Assembly: GCA_018136815.1 (NCBI GenBank)
Contig: CM030935.1
Span: forward strand, 4,506,159 to 4,570,158
From: Isochrysis galbana
Taxonomy: Eukaryota > Haptophyta > Isochrysidales > Isochrysidaceae
DNA: 64,000 bases
Direction: 5' to 3'
In this document: in pieces, positions 63,552-64,000 of the stretch
How positions within the stretch are numbered: the first letter of the stretch is position 1
Layout of the letters: each line of letters opens with the position of its first letter
Position numbers and translations under genes: made by a program
The notes under the pieces: model-generated
Database searches by the model: none
Told to the model about the DNA's origin: nothing
The model's input: the letters and a program-made list of their open reading frames with translations, nothing else

Positions 63552-64000
63552 TCAAACGAGCAGAAGCATAACCAACGAGAGCACCGACAATGCGGCAGCG
63601 CCGACGGACGGCACCAATAGCAGATTCCTTTTCAGACCAAAGATCCCGGCCTGCGCACGAAGATAGCTTAGCACAACATAGGTCGTCGCCCAGCCTAGGG
63701 AGAGCATCGCTCGAGCAAGTTGAGGCGTCGAGGCGTAATCCGGCGGCTCGAAGACCTCGTGCGGATCGCTAATCGTCGCCCCGGTCCATAGCGCCTGCGG
63801 CCGTACAGGAGGGGTGAGAGTGGGACTGGTGCTGGTGATCATCGCTCAGGGGTACCAAGGTGGCGATGTAAAGAGACGCTCTGAGGCAGCTTGACACCGC
63901 AGGGCACCATCATCTCGAGTGCCTCGCGACACACATGCATGCCGACAGTTAGTGTGAGCATTCCAACGACGAAAAATGCGAGCGCACGTGGCCCCTCTTC
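63552..64000 (-). CDS. Membrane protein, 3' part, unresolved splicing
   Basis: From the right edge a minus-strand frame reads GPRALAFFVVGMLTLTVGMH, VCREALEMMVPC and then GVKLPQSV before a stop at about 63838. A second frame, ALWTGATISDPHEVFEPPDY, QLARAMLSLGWATTYVVLSY and VGAAALSVLSLVMLLLV, ends at 63552. Two or three hydrophobic helices are evident. The two parts are probably exons joined across a short intron (acceptor CCGCAG|GCGCTATGG near 63803), but the donor is uncertain. No family is recognised. Confidence 0.45.

Overview
Organism. The window is nuclear DNA of a GC-rich eukaryote, most likely a unicellular alga of the haptophyte type (Emiliania/Gephyrocapsa/Isochrysis-like). This is inference, from small introns (about 60-300 nt) with mostly GTGCGN/GTGAGN donors, one GC-AG intron in Raptor, very long (CT)n/(GA)n/(CA)n and C or G homopolymer tracts, dense non-LTR and LTR retrotransposon debris, and a lipid/ER gene set of algal type. 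No ribosomal RNA other than 5S is present to settle it. There is one 100-N assembly gap at 33973-34072.

Layout. 1-2367 (-): 5' part of the TORC1 scaffold Raptor (7 exons, runs off the left edge). 3853-5420 (+): ELOVL6-type fatty acid elongase, 5 exons. 7240-7834 (+): small cytochrome b561. 8172-9407 (+): FKBP prolyl isomerase with a nucleoplasmin-like N-terminal part. 10748-17746: a 2.04-kb unit carrying an unknown two-exon gene is present twice, as near-identical head-to-head inverted copies. The 2.9-kb spacer holds a hAT-type MITE, a 5'-truncated LINE and repeat fragments. 18717-20342 (+): WSC domain plus GT34-type glycosyltransferase. 20457-22653: nested repeats (family R1 with a solo LTR inside it, an integrase tail, a second MITE). 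23243-24609 (+): TPR plus RPAP3_C protein. 25785-27266 (-): membrane protein with IQ motifs, a Cys-rich saposin-like part and a SAP-like C-terminus. 30078-31907 (+): secretory coiled-coil type I membrane protein. 31969-34072: LINE fragment, LTR, gap. 34494-39483 (+): complete 11-exon gene for the second-largest subunit of RNA polymerase I (1171 aa). 40838-43171: candidate TIR DNA element with part of a gene. 44189-45406 (+): fatty-acid/sterol hydroxylase superfamily enzyme. 46500-49698: LINE and LTR nest. 50100-50217 (+): 5S rRNA gene plus a truncated copy. 51624-52460 (+): membrane-anchored VWA protein. 54971-56447 (-): phosphoglycerate-mutase-like phosphatase, 4 exons. 58834-59460: LINE fragment and tandem repeat. 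59882-61876 (-): IQ-MORN-caspase-like fusion. 63552-64000 (-): membrane-protein fragment at the right edge.

How the genes relate. These are independent eukaryotic genes on both strands, not operons. A loose theme is growth and ribosome production: Raptor (TORC1), an RPAP3-like R2TP component (assembly of PIKKs and RNA polymerases), the Pol I second subunit, a 5S rRNA gene and a nucleolar-type FKBP all lie within 50 kb. A second theme is lipid and ER/Golgi biochemistry (ELO, hydroxylase, glycosyltransferase, b561). Most coding genes have a long polypyrimidine or polypurine microsatellite within about 0.3 kb upstream of their start codon, often arranged (CT)n, then C(n), then ATG.

Gene models were built by hand from reading-frame continuity, splice signals and family similarity recalled from memory. 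No database search was run.
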